In this document: one piece after another, positions 1 through 8,225 of the stretch
How the letters are laid out: each line of letters opens with the position of its first letter
Position numbering within the stretch: position 1 is the stretch's first letter
From: CAYPOY01 sp964412395
Lineage (GTDB): Bacteria > Chloroflexota > Anaerolineae > B4-G1
Reading direction: 5' to 3'
DNA: 26,777 bases
NCBI GenBank assembly: GCA_964412395.1
Contig: CAYPOY010000024.1
Location: 1-26,777 of the forward strand
The notes under the pieces: model-generated
Database searches by the model: none
What the model was told of the DNA's origin: nothing
What the model saw: only the letters and a program-made list of their open reading frames with translations
Program-made: the position numbers and the translations under genes

Positions 1-1153
1 CCGTCCACCCCAGGGCACCAAAGAACCATAAGCAAAAGAACAATCCCACGACGCCAGTCTGGGAAAGGATGTCAAGGTAGTTGCTATGCGTGGCCATACC
101 CTCGCCCGGGGAATACGACATATAGTAAGCGGCGTAACCCGCGGGCCCCATCCCAAAGAGAAGATGTTTGCTGGTCAATCTCAAGTTATGCTCCCACGCC
201 GCCAGGCGGGTGACGCCACTCCCCTCGGTCTCGGCGGGTAGAATAGTGCCTGTGTAATAACCCCAATTCAGACCCACGTATATTGCCATCAAAATCACAA
301 AGATGGGGAATAGCCTCTTGGACTTCAACAGGCTGATCATTGCCATAGCAGCAAGAGGCGGCAGCCAACCACTGAGCCACGTAATTCTCACGATGAAATA
401 AACGTACAGCCAAACCAACACCAGGCCGAGCAGAACCAACCGCAGCCAGAGAGGGAGCTTTCTGTTGAACAGGGCCTGGGAATACGCCAGGGAGACAAAC
501 CACAGGGAAAAAAGCCCGCCTGTGTTTAGAAAAGAGAGTTGGATGCGAAGAAAATAGACCGCGAGAGACAACACCCCAATGAGAACTATCAACCAACAGA
601 GCAATTTCAACCAGCGAACTTCAGAGATGCTATTGGCGATGAGGAGAAAGGCACCGGGCAAGAAGGTCATCACTGCCAGCGCGCCAAGTTGTACAAATGG
701 CCAACTACTCCACACTACCACCAAGGGATCACGGAAGACATTGCTCCATAGATACGCAACGACACCAGTCGCAATGAATCCTAGCAAAGGGAGATTTACC
801 CGCGAGGGTTTGAGTCGCAGACTCTTGTCCACCACCAGCATTTTGGTTAACCGGAACACGATGAATATAGCTGTCACCAGCAGACTGGCCACAATGCGGC
901 TTGCAGTCCCCGTGGGCAGGGAGAAGCGCACGAACGCGGCCGTCAATATGATCGCCAACACGCCGTATTCGAGCCGGCTGAGGGCCAACAGGACTACCAA
1001 AGGAGCGGCCACGGCTATCAACACCAGTTCTGGTGACACGCGCGGGGTCAGGACACCCACGCCCAGTAGCCCCACCATCAGTCCAGCGAGCACAGACAAC
1101 CGAAGCAAAACTGTATTGGATATCGGAATCCTTTGCCGGACAGCACGTATCAT
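1..1153 (-). CDS. O-antigen ligase/polymerase family membrane protein (partial, runs off left edge)
   Basis: The frame is open from an ATG at 1153 to the window edge (384 codons) and was read by hand; the 3' end lies outside. The translation is very hydrophobic, with about ten predicted membrane segments. Near the visible end it carries a Wzy_C/O-antigen-ligase-type signature (THSNYLDILSQTGVVGLFF), matching the family pattern H-N-x-x-L-x-x-x-x-x-x-G-x-x-G. Such proteins polymerise or ligate undecaprenyl-linked repeat units on the outer face of the membrane. The start codon overlaps the stop of the preceding gene fragment as ATGA, so the two are translationally coupled, which supports this start. 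Whether it is a Wzy polymerase or a WaaL-like ligase cannot be told from sequence alone. It would pair with the Wzx flippase and the Wzz/BY-kinase in the same cluster. Confidence 0.85.
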   Translation of the reverse strand, partial: MIRAVRQRIPISNTVLLRLSVLAGLMVGLLGVGVLTPRVSPELVLIAVAAPLVVLLALSRLEYGVLAIILTAAFVRFSLPTGTASRIVASLLVTAIFIVFRLTKMLVVDKSLRLKPSRVNLPLLGFIATGVVAYLWSNVFRDPLVVVWSSWPFVQLGALAVMTFLPGAFLLIANSISEVRWLKLLCWLIVLIGVLSLAVYFLRIQLSFLNTGGLFSLWFVSLAYSQALFNRKLPLWLRLVLLGLVLVWLYVYFIVRITWLSGWLPPLAAMAMISLLKSKRLFPIFVILMAIYVGLNWGYYTGTILPAETEGSGVTRLAAWEHNLRLTSKHLLFGMGPAGYAAYYMSYSPGEGMATHSNYLDILSQTGVVGLFFCLWFFGALGWT

Positions 1154-1647
1154 TTCGTCTCTTTATTCCTGTGATTCTCCACCACCTGGTACAAAAACCG
1201 TTCTAGTTTCTTTGCGATGCGTTCCCATCTGTATTGTTCGTACACCAGCCTTCGCTCATTGGCAGCCAGTTTCGCTCGCAGTGGCTCGTCCCCCAACAGG
1301 CGCAAGACAGCATCAGCAAACTCGGTTGGCTCGTCGGCGATGAGAATGTTCTCACCGTGCGTCACCTCCAATCCTTCAGCCCCCTTGCGCGTCGCCACGA
1401 CCGGAGTGCCCAACAGTGCCCTGGGGCTCCAGGGCCGGAACTCCCGGCCAGGCACAACCTCCACCTTACTGCAAAAGCTACGCAGCAACCCAACCCACTG
1501 TCTGTCCCGCTCGTGGTTTATGAAAGACAACAAGGTGATCTCATGCCGCCGTGACAAATGCCGCAGCAGATTAAAGATTCTGATCCGGGAGCCATTGTCC
1601 GGCGGATATGGAAACCAGGCCGAGAGAAACAAGATGTCCATCCCCAT
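1150..1647 (-). pseudogene. GT4 glycosyltransferase with internal in-frame deletion
   Basis: The reading frame is intact but only about 165 codons long, against roughly 390-400 for GT4 enzymes. Residues 1 to about 80 are a normal GT-B N-terminus (MDILFLSAWFPYPPDNGSR). From about residue 85 the sequence is the extreme C-terminal part of the fold (GTPVVATRKGAEGL, then the usual decorated C-terminal helices). The whole middle, including the donor site and the first Glu of the E-x7-E motif, is missing. The join lies near the codons for RALLG, about base 1410-1420. Possible starts are ATG 1647, ATG 1641 and a TTG at 1656; the ATGs give the typical family N-terminus. It cannot be a working glycosyltransferase. 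The deletion could be natural or an assembly collapse between two similar GT4 genes. Confidence 0.75.
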
Positions 1648-1742
1648 ACTTCCCAACAGCAGAGCGATCTCTATCCAGGTCCTGGAATGTCCAGCAATCC
1701 CACCTGGCCATCCTCAAGCGGAGGTGCTTGTCCAGAGCACAT

Positions 1743-1802
1743 CCCGGAAGTCACGCTACAAGCGTGACCTACAGCCCGGAAGTACAGCCCGGAAGTCACG
1801 CT
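1743..1802. repeat. short intergenic repeat cluster with hairpin
   Basis: A 15-bp unit CCCGGAAGTCACGCT occurs at 1743-1757 and again at 1788-1802. Between them a 13-bp unit ACAGCCCGGAAGT is tandemly duplicated (1771-1783 and 1784-1796). TCACGCT-ACA-AGCGTGA (1751-1767) forms a perfect hairpin with 7-bp arms. The right copy overlaps the 3' end of the next GT4 gene and contains its TGA stop (1796-1798). The rest of the gap between the two GT4 genes (1648-1795) holds nothing else recognised. Confidence 0.7.
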
Positions 1803-2800
1803 TCAGCCAGGCTGTATGCCAAATCGGACAGACGCCGGGACATCGCAGCAAAGCTATACCGTGTCACCACTTCCTGGCGAGCCTGCATCCCTAAGCGCCT
1901 GGTTGTTTCCGGCGAGTTCAACAGCCGTTCGATAGTCTCGGCCATCTCCTCCACGTTGCTCGGGGACACAAAGAGCCCGGTCTCACCATCTCTCACGTAA
2001 TCCTGCGTGCCGGGGGTATGGGTAACGACTACTGCTCGGGCCGCCGACATCGCCCGCAAGACGACGTTTTGTCCTGCTGCGTAGGCCGTATCGTGCAAAG
2101 GCACTACCGCGAGGCGCGCGCTCCGCAACAGGCGCGTCACCTCACCCGAAGGAACATCCAGGTACACCTCTACGTTGGGCGGAATCGAAAGCCCTTTCAG
2201 GTTGTAGGGACGAGCTACCACGATGAATCGCGTACTGATCCTCTCAGCAACACGGAGCAGCGTTTGGTAGTCCCGGTTGGAACTGCCCACGCTAAGGATG
2301 TAATCGTCCCACTGCGCTGGGGAGACCCCCTTGTCCTCCTCCACATCCCAGGCCAGCGGAACGAAATGGACCCGTTCCAGAGGAAACCCTAACATCTTAT
2401 GACAAAGCTCGATCTCCCGACTGGTAAAGCAAACGATCCCGGCAATCGAGGAAAAGACCCAGCGGAACAGGGCGGGATACCGGGCCAGCACACCCTTGAA
2501 TATCACTCCCAGGATGATATGCCGGGGCTGCCGTTGCCGCGCCAGGGTCTGGTAAAGCGCAATGGGGAAGCCACATTTAACCTCCCAGGAGAAAACCACA
2601 TCGTAGCCGTTCAACCGGGGCAAAACCCGGGATCCTGCCCACAGATAACGCATAGGGTATAAGGTTGCCCGCTCCAACGCGGAGCGTGCGGTACGCACAC
2701 CGCTCAGGCTGATGATATCGTAATGATCATTATGGGCAGGCAGGTGTCCCCAGATCCAGGGACCCTGTTCAGGCCAATCGACCACGGTCAAGACGTTCAA
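1796..2800 (-). CDS. GT4-like glycosyltransferase
   Basis: A GT-B fold glycosyltransferase of about 334 residues. The N-terminal Rossmann half begins MNVLTVVDWPEQGPW, and the C-terminal half has the DYILSVGSSNRDY linker strand and the ARAVVVTHTPGTQDYV / GETGLFVSP elements typical of GT4. The start is TTG at 2800: GGGAGGA lies 7 nt upstream, while the earlier GTG at 2815 is itself part of that ribosome site. The usual E-x7-E motif is not conserved. The aligned segment reads AAGQNVVLRAM, with Arg where the second Glu is expected. The protein may therefore have altered activity or belong to a divergent subfamily. It probably adds a sugar to the lipid-linked repeat unit in the cytoplasm. The stop codon lies in a short repeat. 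Confidence 0.8.
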   Translation of the reverse strand: MNVLTVVDWPEQGPWIWGHLPAHNDHYDIISLSGVRTARSALERATLYPMRYLWAGSRVLPRLNGYDVVFSWEVKCGFPIALYQTLARQRQPRHIILGVIFKGVLARYPALFRWVFSSIAGIVCFTSREIELCHKMLGFPLERVHFVPLAWDVEEDKGVSPAQWDDYILSVGSSNRDYQTLLRVAERISTRFIVVARPYNLKGLSIPPNVEVYLDVPSGEVTRLLRSARLAVVPLHDTAYAAGQNVVLRAMSAARAVVVTHTPGTQDYVRDGETGLFVSPSNVEEMAETIERLLNSPETTRRLGMQARQEVVTRYSFAAMSRRLSDLAYSLAEA

Positions 2801-2843
2801 GGGTATTCCTCCCACAGCTATTTTACCTGTTAGTGCATAGCTG

Positions 2844-3089
2844 CTACTGCTTGGCTTCCTCTAAAACTCGTTGCACATACGCCGAGAGAACACGTTTGTT
2901 TTCCCCCTTGAAAATAAACACCATATTTGGGTGAAAATGAATTGATACAATGTTCTCATCGAAATATGTTGGCGACCTATTCGGAATAGATTGATAATTT
3001 AATCCATTAACCAAGTTCTTAAGCATTGCCATACTGGTTGTGGGGTCATTCAAATTCTTGAGCCTATCCACCAGGATAGCATGTATCAT
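2844..3089 (-). CDS. hypothetical small protein (81 aa)
   Basis: A short frame starting at ATG 3089 (MIHAILVDRLKNLNDP) between the wecB-like gene (24 nt upstream) and a GT4 gene (43 nt downstream). It is clearly more AT-rich than its neighbours and lacks a well-spaced ribosome site; AGGTGGA abuts the ATG. No domain is recognised. The protein is soluble-looking, with a central beta-like stretch (IVSIHFHPNMVFIFKGE) and a C-terminal helix (VLSAYVQRVLEEAKQ). The composition suggests recent arrival or a remnant. No function is proposed. Confidence 0.45.
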   Translation of the reverse strand: MIHAILVDRLKNLNDPTTSMAMLKNLVNGLNYQSIPNRSPTYFDENIVSIHFHPNMVFIFKGENKRVLSAYVQRVLEEAKQ

Positions 3090-3113
3090 TCCACCTAACT
3101 ACCTAATCTCTCC

Positions 3114-4247
3114 CTAGCGTTCCCTACGAAAGCCCTCGGAATGGGCCAGGATGGCCTGCACGATGCGCTGGCTGGCGTGGCCATCGCCGTAAGGATTTGC
3201 CACAGAGGCCATCTCCCTATAGGCTACGGGGTCTTCCAGCAGCCGCACTGTCTCACGGACGATGGTTTCACATTCAGTACCAACCAGCCTGGCAGCACCC
3301 AGGGCTGTGACCTCAGGCCGTTCAGTCACCTGGCGGAGCACCAACACCGGCTTGTCCAGACTGGGCGCTTCCTCCTGTAGCCCACCCGAGTCGGTCAGAA
3401 TAAGATAGGCGCGGCTCATAAGGCCCACAAAAGTTTCATAGTCCACCGGTTCGATGAGCGAGATATTGGACACTCCGCCCAGCATCTCGTGCACAGGATG
3501 GAAGACGTTTGGATTGAAGTGTACCGGGTACACAATATGAACGTCACCCCGGTATTGATGGGCAATCTTCGTCAACGCACGGCAGATACTTGCCAGGGGG
3601 ATACCGAAATTCTCGCGCCGGTGCGCAGTGACCAGGATGAGCCGTTTGCCATCAATGCTCCCAATGCGGGCATCCAACGGTCGCTCACCGACCCGGCGAA
3701 CGGTCGTCACCAGCGCATCAATGACGGTGTTACCAGTCACCACGATAGCCTGCGGAGGCACACCCTCCTGAAGCAGGTTCTCTCGATTGCGTTCCGTCGG
3801 CGCAAAGTAGAGATCTGCCAAAACGTCGGCTATGCGACGATTGATCTCTTCTGGAAAGGGCTGAAACTTGTCGCCCGTCCGCAGCCCCGCCTCGATGTGT
3901 CCCACTTTGACCCGGTGGTAAAAGGCCACCAGGCTGGCGACCATGACCGTAGTTGTATCCCCCTGCACCAACACCCAGTGTGGCCGTTCTTCAACGATTA
4001 CCTCGTCAAGGGCTGTCAGGATCCTGGCCGTGAGCCGGGAGAGACTCTGATCTGGCCGCATCAGGTTCAGGTCATAGTCCGGGGAGATGCCAAAGATGTT
4101 GAGCACTTGATCGAGCATCTCGCGGTGTTGAGCCGTGGCACACACAACCGAGGTGACCTCATCCGGATATTCTTCCAGCTCCTTAATCACCGGCGACATT
4201 TTGATGGCTTCAGGCCGTGTCCCGATTACACTCAGCACCTTGATCAT
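3114..4247 (-). CDS. wecB: UDP-N-acetylglucosamine 2-epimerase (non-hydrolysing)
   Basis: 377 residues, the normal length. It interconverts UDP-GlcNAc and UDP-ManNAc in the cytoplasm, supplying ManNAc-type donors for surface polysaccharide. Family landmarks are all present in order: VIGTRPEAIKMSPVI at the N-terminus, QGDTTTVMVAS, GHIEAGLRTGD, PFPEEINRR, TAHRREN, and the C-terminal SDSGGLQEEAP and RQVTERPE motifs. The Asp, Glu, Glu and His catalytic positions known for the family fall in these segments. The start ATG at 4247 follows GAAAGGGA. It is the only clear sugar-nucleotide enzyme in the visible part of the cluster, so the repeat unit probably contains ManNAc or a derivative. Confidence 0.93.
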   Translation of the reverse strand: MIKVLSVIGTRPEAIKMSPVIKELEEYPDEVTSVVCATAQHREMLDQVLNIFGISPDYDLNLMRPDQSLSRLTARILTALDEVIVEERPHWVLVQGDTTTVMVASLVAFYHRVKVGHIEAGLRTGDKFQPFPEEINRRIADVLADLYFAPTERNRENLLQEGVPPQAIVVTGNTVIDALVTTVRRVGERPLDARIGSIDGKRLILVTAHRRENFGIPLASICRALTKIAHQYRGDVHIVYPVHFNPNVFHPVHEMLGGVSNISLIEPVDYETFVGLMSRAYLILTDSGGLQEEAPSLDKPVLVLRQVTERPEVTALGAARLVGTECETIVRETVRLLEDPVAYREMASVANPYGDGHASQRIVQAILAHSEGFRRER

Positions 4248-4314
4248 AGCCGTCCCTTTCGGATGTCGAGCACTCTACGGAAAACAGAGATTCCCGCCTG
4301 CGCCAGTCTCGTTC

Positions 4315-5254
4315 TTACCAATCTTTCTCCCCGTAGAACCTGCTCGCCAATACATCAACTGTATCCCTAATCCGATTGATCTCGCCCGCTGACAAAGTGC
4401 GTTTCCAATGCTTGATCAGAGCTCGGCTATCTCTTTGGAGATAATGCTCAACATTGTCAGGGGCAGCAATCGGATTTGATGGGGCAGAGTGCTCTTCTAT
4501 CGTGCTTGCTATACGGCCGGTGAATGGTATACCTAGCCCCTCGCATATTTCAGCAAATTCCTTGCTCGGTGCTGACGATATATCCTCATGTCTCTTAACA
4601 ATCCATTCTGGATGTCTCTGTATATATGCATCCAAGACATAATAGATGCATAGCCACGAGAGAGAGGCTTCTTCGACGGGATCTTCTGGCTGCCTTCTGA
4701 TTTTCTCTTCAAATGGATAGAGCCAGTTCTCCATCAGTCTCTTCTGTTTCAAGAAAGTATCAAAGTTAAATCGCCAGTTCATTCTCAGGAGGCTGCTAAC
4801 GAATGCGGCCGGGTGTCGAATGATAACCACGACATTCATATCGAATTTGCTTGCCAGCCATTCAGCGGACAATGCTGCAATCGGGTCTTTTAGCAAAGGT
4901 CGTGGGAGAGAGAATATACGATACGTCCATCTATAAAAGAATCTTCTACTGGGTATGAACCCCCCAAATCTTCGGGAGCGATAGCCAAACTTGAACTGGA
5001 AGACATCTCCTATTCCCTGGACATAACAACCTTCATTTTCTTTAGTGATATAGGTAAAATCATGTCGAAAGATCCCTTTATGGCTCAACGGATGACCGGG
5101 ATCTGAACTGAATCTCACCCATATAAGCTATAAAAGGTGATAGCGTCAGCATTTTCCCCACCCAAGTTGTCCCGCTACGATGTGAGCCTGTTACGAGTAT
5201 AGGCTCTCCCCGGCAGCCAGTGTTCATCATCTGTCCCAGTGTTTCCAGTGCCAT
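4315..5254 (-). pseudogene. sulfotransferase, frameshifted near residue 48
   Basis: Read by hand in two frames. From ATG 5254 (MALETLGQMMNT, preceded by AAGGGACGGGG) the first frame carries the PAPS-binding P-loop (PILVTGSHRSGTTWVGKML) and continues to FIAY. The downstream frame resumes with IWVRFSSDPGHP and runs to 4315, including the 3'-phosphate motif VVVIIRHPAAFVSSLLRMNW. Neither frame alone is complete: the downstream frame has a TAG at 5128-5130 just before its homology begins. Joining IAY to IWVRF needs two more bases in the TATATGG run at about 5120-5126, as if one TA unit was lost from a TA repeat. Intact, it would be a sulfotransferase of about 313 residues that sulfates a polysaccharide. 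A sequencing error or phase variation are alternatives to true decay. Confidence 0.8.
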
Positions 5255-5291
5255 TGCCCCGTCCCTTCAGTTCCTGCGGTCCACCGCCCTC

Positions 5292-6476
5292 CTAAAATAG
5301 CTCCGCTATCATGTGCCGGTAACCCTCTCCACGGTGGACATGCTCGAGAGCATACAGCGCATTGACAGCGAACATGGTACACCAGGTAAACATTATCGGA
5401 TGACCGGGCCAGAAATAGAATCCACCGACGGCGTTCCGGTCTGGCGAAGAAGTGCACTGCATTCTACGCAAAAAGCTCTCGGCTCTGTGGCAGGCATCCA
5501 AGAAACGATGGTCACCGTCAAGACAATATAAAATCAGCCAGATACGGATAGCCTGGGCCGTAGCGTCGGTGACCCGCCGGGGGAAGACCTTTTCGGTCAC
5601 ACGCCGCCCCATTCGCCACCAACGCCTCTTGTAAGCGATGTTGATCGAGCCATCTCGGTTCTGCACTCTCAACAACCACTTCCCAGCCCGCCGTGCTGCT
5701 TCCAGGTAGCGCTCTGCCCCCAACGCGTAGTGGGCAAACAACAGCCCCTCAGTCGCATAGCAATGAGAATGACTCACCACCTGTCGCAGCCGTTCGGTAG
5801 CCCGGAAAGCGCCGTCATCATCCTGCAACCCCAACACCCAGTCGCACACCCGCTTTGCGGCCACACTGTAACAGTCGTCGCCGGTCACACGGCCCAGCTT
5901 TAACAGGCCGATGGCGTGTTTCGCGTGGAGACAACCGCCGTCACCAAAAACATCGTCACCGGCATGTTTTCCCTCGCCCGTTGCGGCATCATACATGGAC
6001 AGAAAAGCTCCGCCGTCCTGCTGCATTTGCTCCAGCAGCCAGTCGCCGATAGCCTGGGCCGACCTCCGTAGCTCCGGCGCTGGCTTGACGGCATCCAGAT
6101 CCAGCAGACCTTGCAGGCACATTGCGGCGTCGAAACTATAGTACTGGTGCCGTGGCTCCAGGTCTGGGAGGGACAGGCCGTGAGGCACAGCCCCGCGGAC
6201 AGCGTCTTCCTCAGCCAAGCCTTGGACACCCAGCAAGAAATCTGCCGACTGGCGAGCCATGGTCACGTAGTTTTCATCATCTGTCCAGCGATAAGCATTG
6301 GCAGAGGTGCTAATGGCGTACCCCGTGATCTCAGTGTAGATGAAGGGATAGCTACGCTCTCGCCAATTGTAGCCCTGGTTAACACCACCTTGTGCAATCC
6401 GATCTCCATCGCCATGGCGTATATCAGAACGAGCCAGCCAATCAAATGCGAGATCTATCGCCGTCGTCCCTTTCAT
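5292..6476 (-). CDS. alpha/alpha-toroid protein, six-hairpin glycosidase- or epimerase-like
   Basis: 394 residues with recurring helical-hairpin units ending in short aromatic/Gly turns, for example ADFLLGVQG, GDWLLEQMQQDGGAF, CDWVLGLQDDDGAF, GKWLLRVQNRDGSI and ESFLRRMQ. This pattern is that of an (alpha/alpha)6-7 barrel, as in six-hairpin glycosidases, glucuronyl C5-epimerases and N-acylglucosamine epimerases. Which one it is cannot be decided here. There is no signal peptide, so it would act in the cytoplasm. A His/Tyr-rich stretch (VSHSHCYATEGLLFAHYALG) may line the active site. The start ATG 6476 lies 4 nt after the previous gene, whose last codons supply its ribosome site (GAAAGGGTAG). 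Position in the cluster suggests modification of the polysaccharide or its precursor. Confidence 0.6.
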   Translation of the reverse strand: MKGTTAIDLAFDWLARSDIRHGDGDRIAQGGVNQGYNWRERSYPFIYTEITGYAISTSANAYRWTDDENYVTMARQSADFLLGVQGLAEEDAVRGAVPHGLSLPDLEPRHQYYSFDAAMCLQGLLDLDAVKPAPELRRSAQAIGDWLLEQMQQDGGAFLSMYDAATGEGKHAGDDVFGDGGCLHAKHAIGLLKLGRVTGDDCYSVAAKRVCDWVLGLQDDDGAFRATERLRQVVSHSHCYATEGLLFAHYALGAERYLEAARRAGKWLLRVQNRDGSINIAYKRRWWRMGRRVTEKVFPRRVTDATAQAIRIWLILYCLDGDHRFLDACHRAESFLRRMQCTSSPDRNAVGGFYFWPGHPIMFTWCTMFAVNALYALEHVHRGEGYRHMIAELF

Positions 6477-6480
6477 ACAC

Positions 6481-7290
6481 CTACCCTTTCGCGTAAGGCC
6501 GCAAGTATAGCCGCGGATCCTGCCTGAGCCTTAGCCGTAGCCATTCCCATTTCAGCTTAGAGAAGTACCATGCCCAGGGGCGGACACGAAAGTCCGCAGC
6601 TAACTTGCGATAACCTGTCGAGCGCCCCTCAGCCTGAGTGAGCACTTTCGCCTCGGTCAGGCTGCTACTGTGTATTCGATACTGATACAGTGCCTGGGGA
6701 ACGCGCATCATTTCAAAGGAGCGAGAGATGCGCAACCAGTATTCCCAATCCTCAGCGTGGATGTACTCCGGGTCGTACAGGCCAACCGCGTCCTGGCAGG
6801 CGCGTCGGTAGAGGAAGCAGGCGTTAATGTAGTTCACCCGCATCAACAGGTAGCAGTCAAAGTCAAGGGTCTGCACCACACCAATGACCGCACCACGCTC
6901 GTCAATGACCTCCCAGTCGGCATACACCAATCCCACCTGAGGGTAGCGGCCCAGGGCATCCACCAGCACTTCCAGCATGTTGGGCAGCATAACGTTGTCA
7001 GATGAGGTCCAGGTCAGATATTGGCCCCGAGCCAGGCGAAAGCCAGCGTTCAGCGCCCCAGGCAGTTTCTGATTCTCCTGGTGGACGACGGTGAAGCCAT
7101 AGCGCTGCTGGTACTCATCCAGAACACGAACCGTATCGTCGGTCGAGCCATCGTTAACGACGATCAACTCGTAATCGCGCCAGGTCTGGTTGAGAACGCT
7201 GTCCAGTGCCTGAGGAAGGTATTCGGCCTGATTGTAGGTCGGCAACACTATGCTGACGCAGGGGGAGCCTCCCTCTACTTGAGACATCAT
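6481..7290 (-). CDS. GT2 family glycosyltransferase
   Basis: 269 residues from ATG 7290 (MMSQVEGGSPCVSIVLPTYNQ). An open frame continues further upstream but only as the antisense-frame shadow of the preceding gene, so the first Met before the GT-A strand is chosen; GAGG lies 9 nt upstream. Typical GT-A features are SIVLPTYNQAEYLPQALDSVLNQTW, VVNDGSTDDT, GALNAGFRLARGQYLTWTSSDN (SDN in the metal-binding DxD position) and the acceptor region HAEDWEYWLRI (ED acid/base-type motif). It lacks membrane helices and would act on a lipid-linked acceptor at the cytoplasmic face. The donor and acceptor cannot be deduced. Confidence 0.85.
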   Translation of the reverse strand: MMSQVEGGSPCVSIVLPTYNQAEYLPQALDSVLNQTWRDYELIVVNDGSTDDTVRVLDEYQQRYGFTVVHQENQKLPGALNAGFRLARGQYLTWTSSDNVMLPNMLEVLVDALGRYPQVGLVYADWEVIDERGAVIGVVQTLDFDCYLLMRVNYINACFLYRRACQDAVGLYDPEYIHAEDWEYWLRISRSFEMMRVPQALYQYRIHSSSLTEAKVLTQAEGRSTGYRKLAADFRVRPWAWYFSKLKWEWLRLRLRQDPRLYLRPYAKG

Positions 7291-7301
7291 CGTATCAATC
7301 C

Positions 7302-8225
7302 TCAGCCAATAGATACCTTGCCAAAACGTTTCAAGAAATAGTCGCACAAAGCTCTGACCATAACATCGCGTTGTGCTCGCTTGCCTCGCCACCTGGGCCG
7401 CACGCTCCAACTGACCAGGGTGCGCAGGTACTCGGCAAACAGCGTGTGCAGCCATGCCCTCAATCCGGCACGGGTGACTTTGAGAAACAGCAGCCGGTTG
7501 CGGGTCATATAGTAGTGGACGAACGGCGAATCCGCTTGGGCAGACGGCGAAATCTTGTGCCACATCCGCGCCAGAGGCACGTGCACGATCTTGTACCCGG
7601 CCCGCTGGACACGCACACACCATTCGTTCTCCTCGTAGTAGGTGAAGAACCGCTCATCCAACAATCCCACCTGCTCCACGACCGATCTTTTGACCAGCAG
7701 CGCACAGCCAGTGACAAAGTCTACCTCGCGGGGCTCCTGGCCGAACTGCCCCTGCTCCGGCTCATTCAGGCCCACCATCCATGTCCGCCCTCGTCGCCAG
7801 TCAATCGCCCCGCCAGCCGACCAGATGACCTGCGGCTGATCGTCGTAGTAATCGTAGTAATAGATGGTCGGCCCAGCGATCCCCACTGCCGGATCGGCCT
7901 GGGCGGTCTCTACCAGGAGGCGCAAGAAGTCGGGGGCGACTTTGGTGTCGTTGTTCAGCAGCAGCGCATAGTCTGCCCCTTGCGCCAGTGCATACCGCAG
8001 TCCCACGTTGTTCCCACCGGTATAACCCAGATTCTCGCCAGTTTCGAGCAGCGTTATCATCGGGAAGCGCTCGCGGATAACTGGCACCGATCCATCCGTA
8101 GAACCGTTGTCCACGGCCACCACCTCATAGTTTGGGTAGTCCAGGCGTGCCAACGACCCCAAACATTCCAACGTATCCGCCAGCCCGTTCCAATTGAGAA
8201 CGATGACTGCCACCCGAGGCGTCAC
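7302..8225 (-). CDS. GT2 family glycosyltransferase, rhamnosyltransferase-like
   Basis: 307 residues from GTG 8225 (VTPRVAVIVLNWNG). AGGAGGG lies 9 nt upstream, and the frame upstream of this point is not homologous to the family. It has the COG1216 hallmarks: VIVLNWNGLADTLECLGSL, VDNGSTDGSV, GENLGYTGGNNVGLRYA, LLLNNDTKV (NDT as the DxD equivalent), VTGCALLVKRSVVEQVGLLDERFFTYYEENEWCVR and a C-terminal amphipathic segment with many Arg. Related enzymes often transfer rhamnose, but the donor is not proven. The GTG overlaps the stop of a 33-codon frame as GTGA, and the next GT2 gene follows after 11 nt. Confidence 0.87.
   Translation of the reverse strand: MTPRVAVIVLNWNGLADTLECLGSLARLDYPNYEVVAVDNGSTDGSVPVIRERFPMITLLETGENLGYTGGNNVGLRYALAQGADYALLLNNDTKVAPDFLRLLVETAQADPAVGIAGPTIYYYDYYDDQPQVIWSAGGAIDWRRGRTWMVGLNEPEQGQFGQEPREVDFVTGCALLVKRSVVEQVGLLDERFFTYYEENEWCVRVQRAGYKIVHVPLARMWHKISPSAQADSPFVHYYMTRNRLLFLKVTRAGLRAWLHTLFAEYLRTLVSWSVRPRWRGKRAQRDVMVRALCDYFLKRFGKVSIG

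Noticed and set aside
579..1343. 254-codon plus-strand frame at the left edge
   Set aside because: It is antisense to the membrane-protein frame (1-1153), which shows an O-antigen-ligase motif and coupled start; the plus-strand translation is low-complexity Arg/Ser/Thr-rich.
5227..5457. 76-codon minus-strand frame at the sulfotransferase start
   Set aside because: It overlaps the end of the toroid-protein gene in a different frame and has no homology; the P-loop frame starting at 5254 explains the region.
7291..7623. N-terminal extension of the GT2 gene that ends at 6481
   Set aside because: The extra residues are an out-of-frame reading of the preceding GT2 gene; the family N-terminus begins after ATG 7290.
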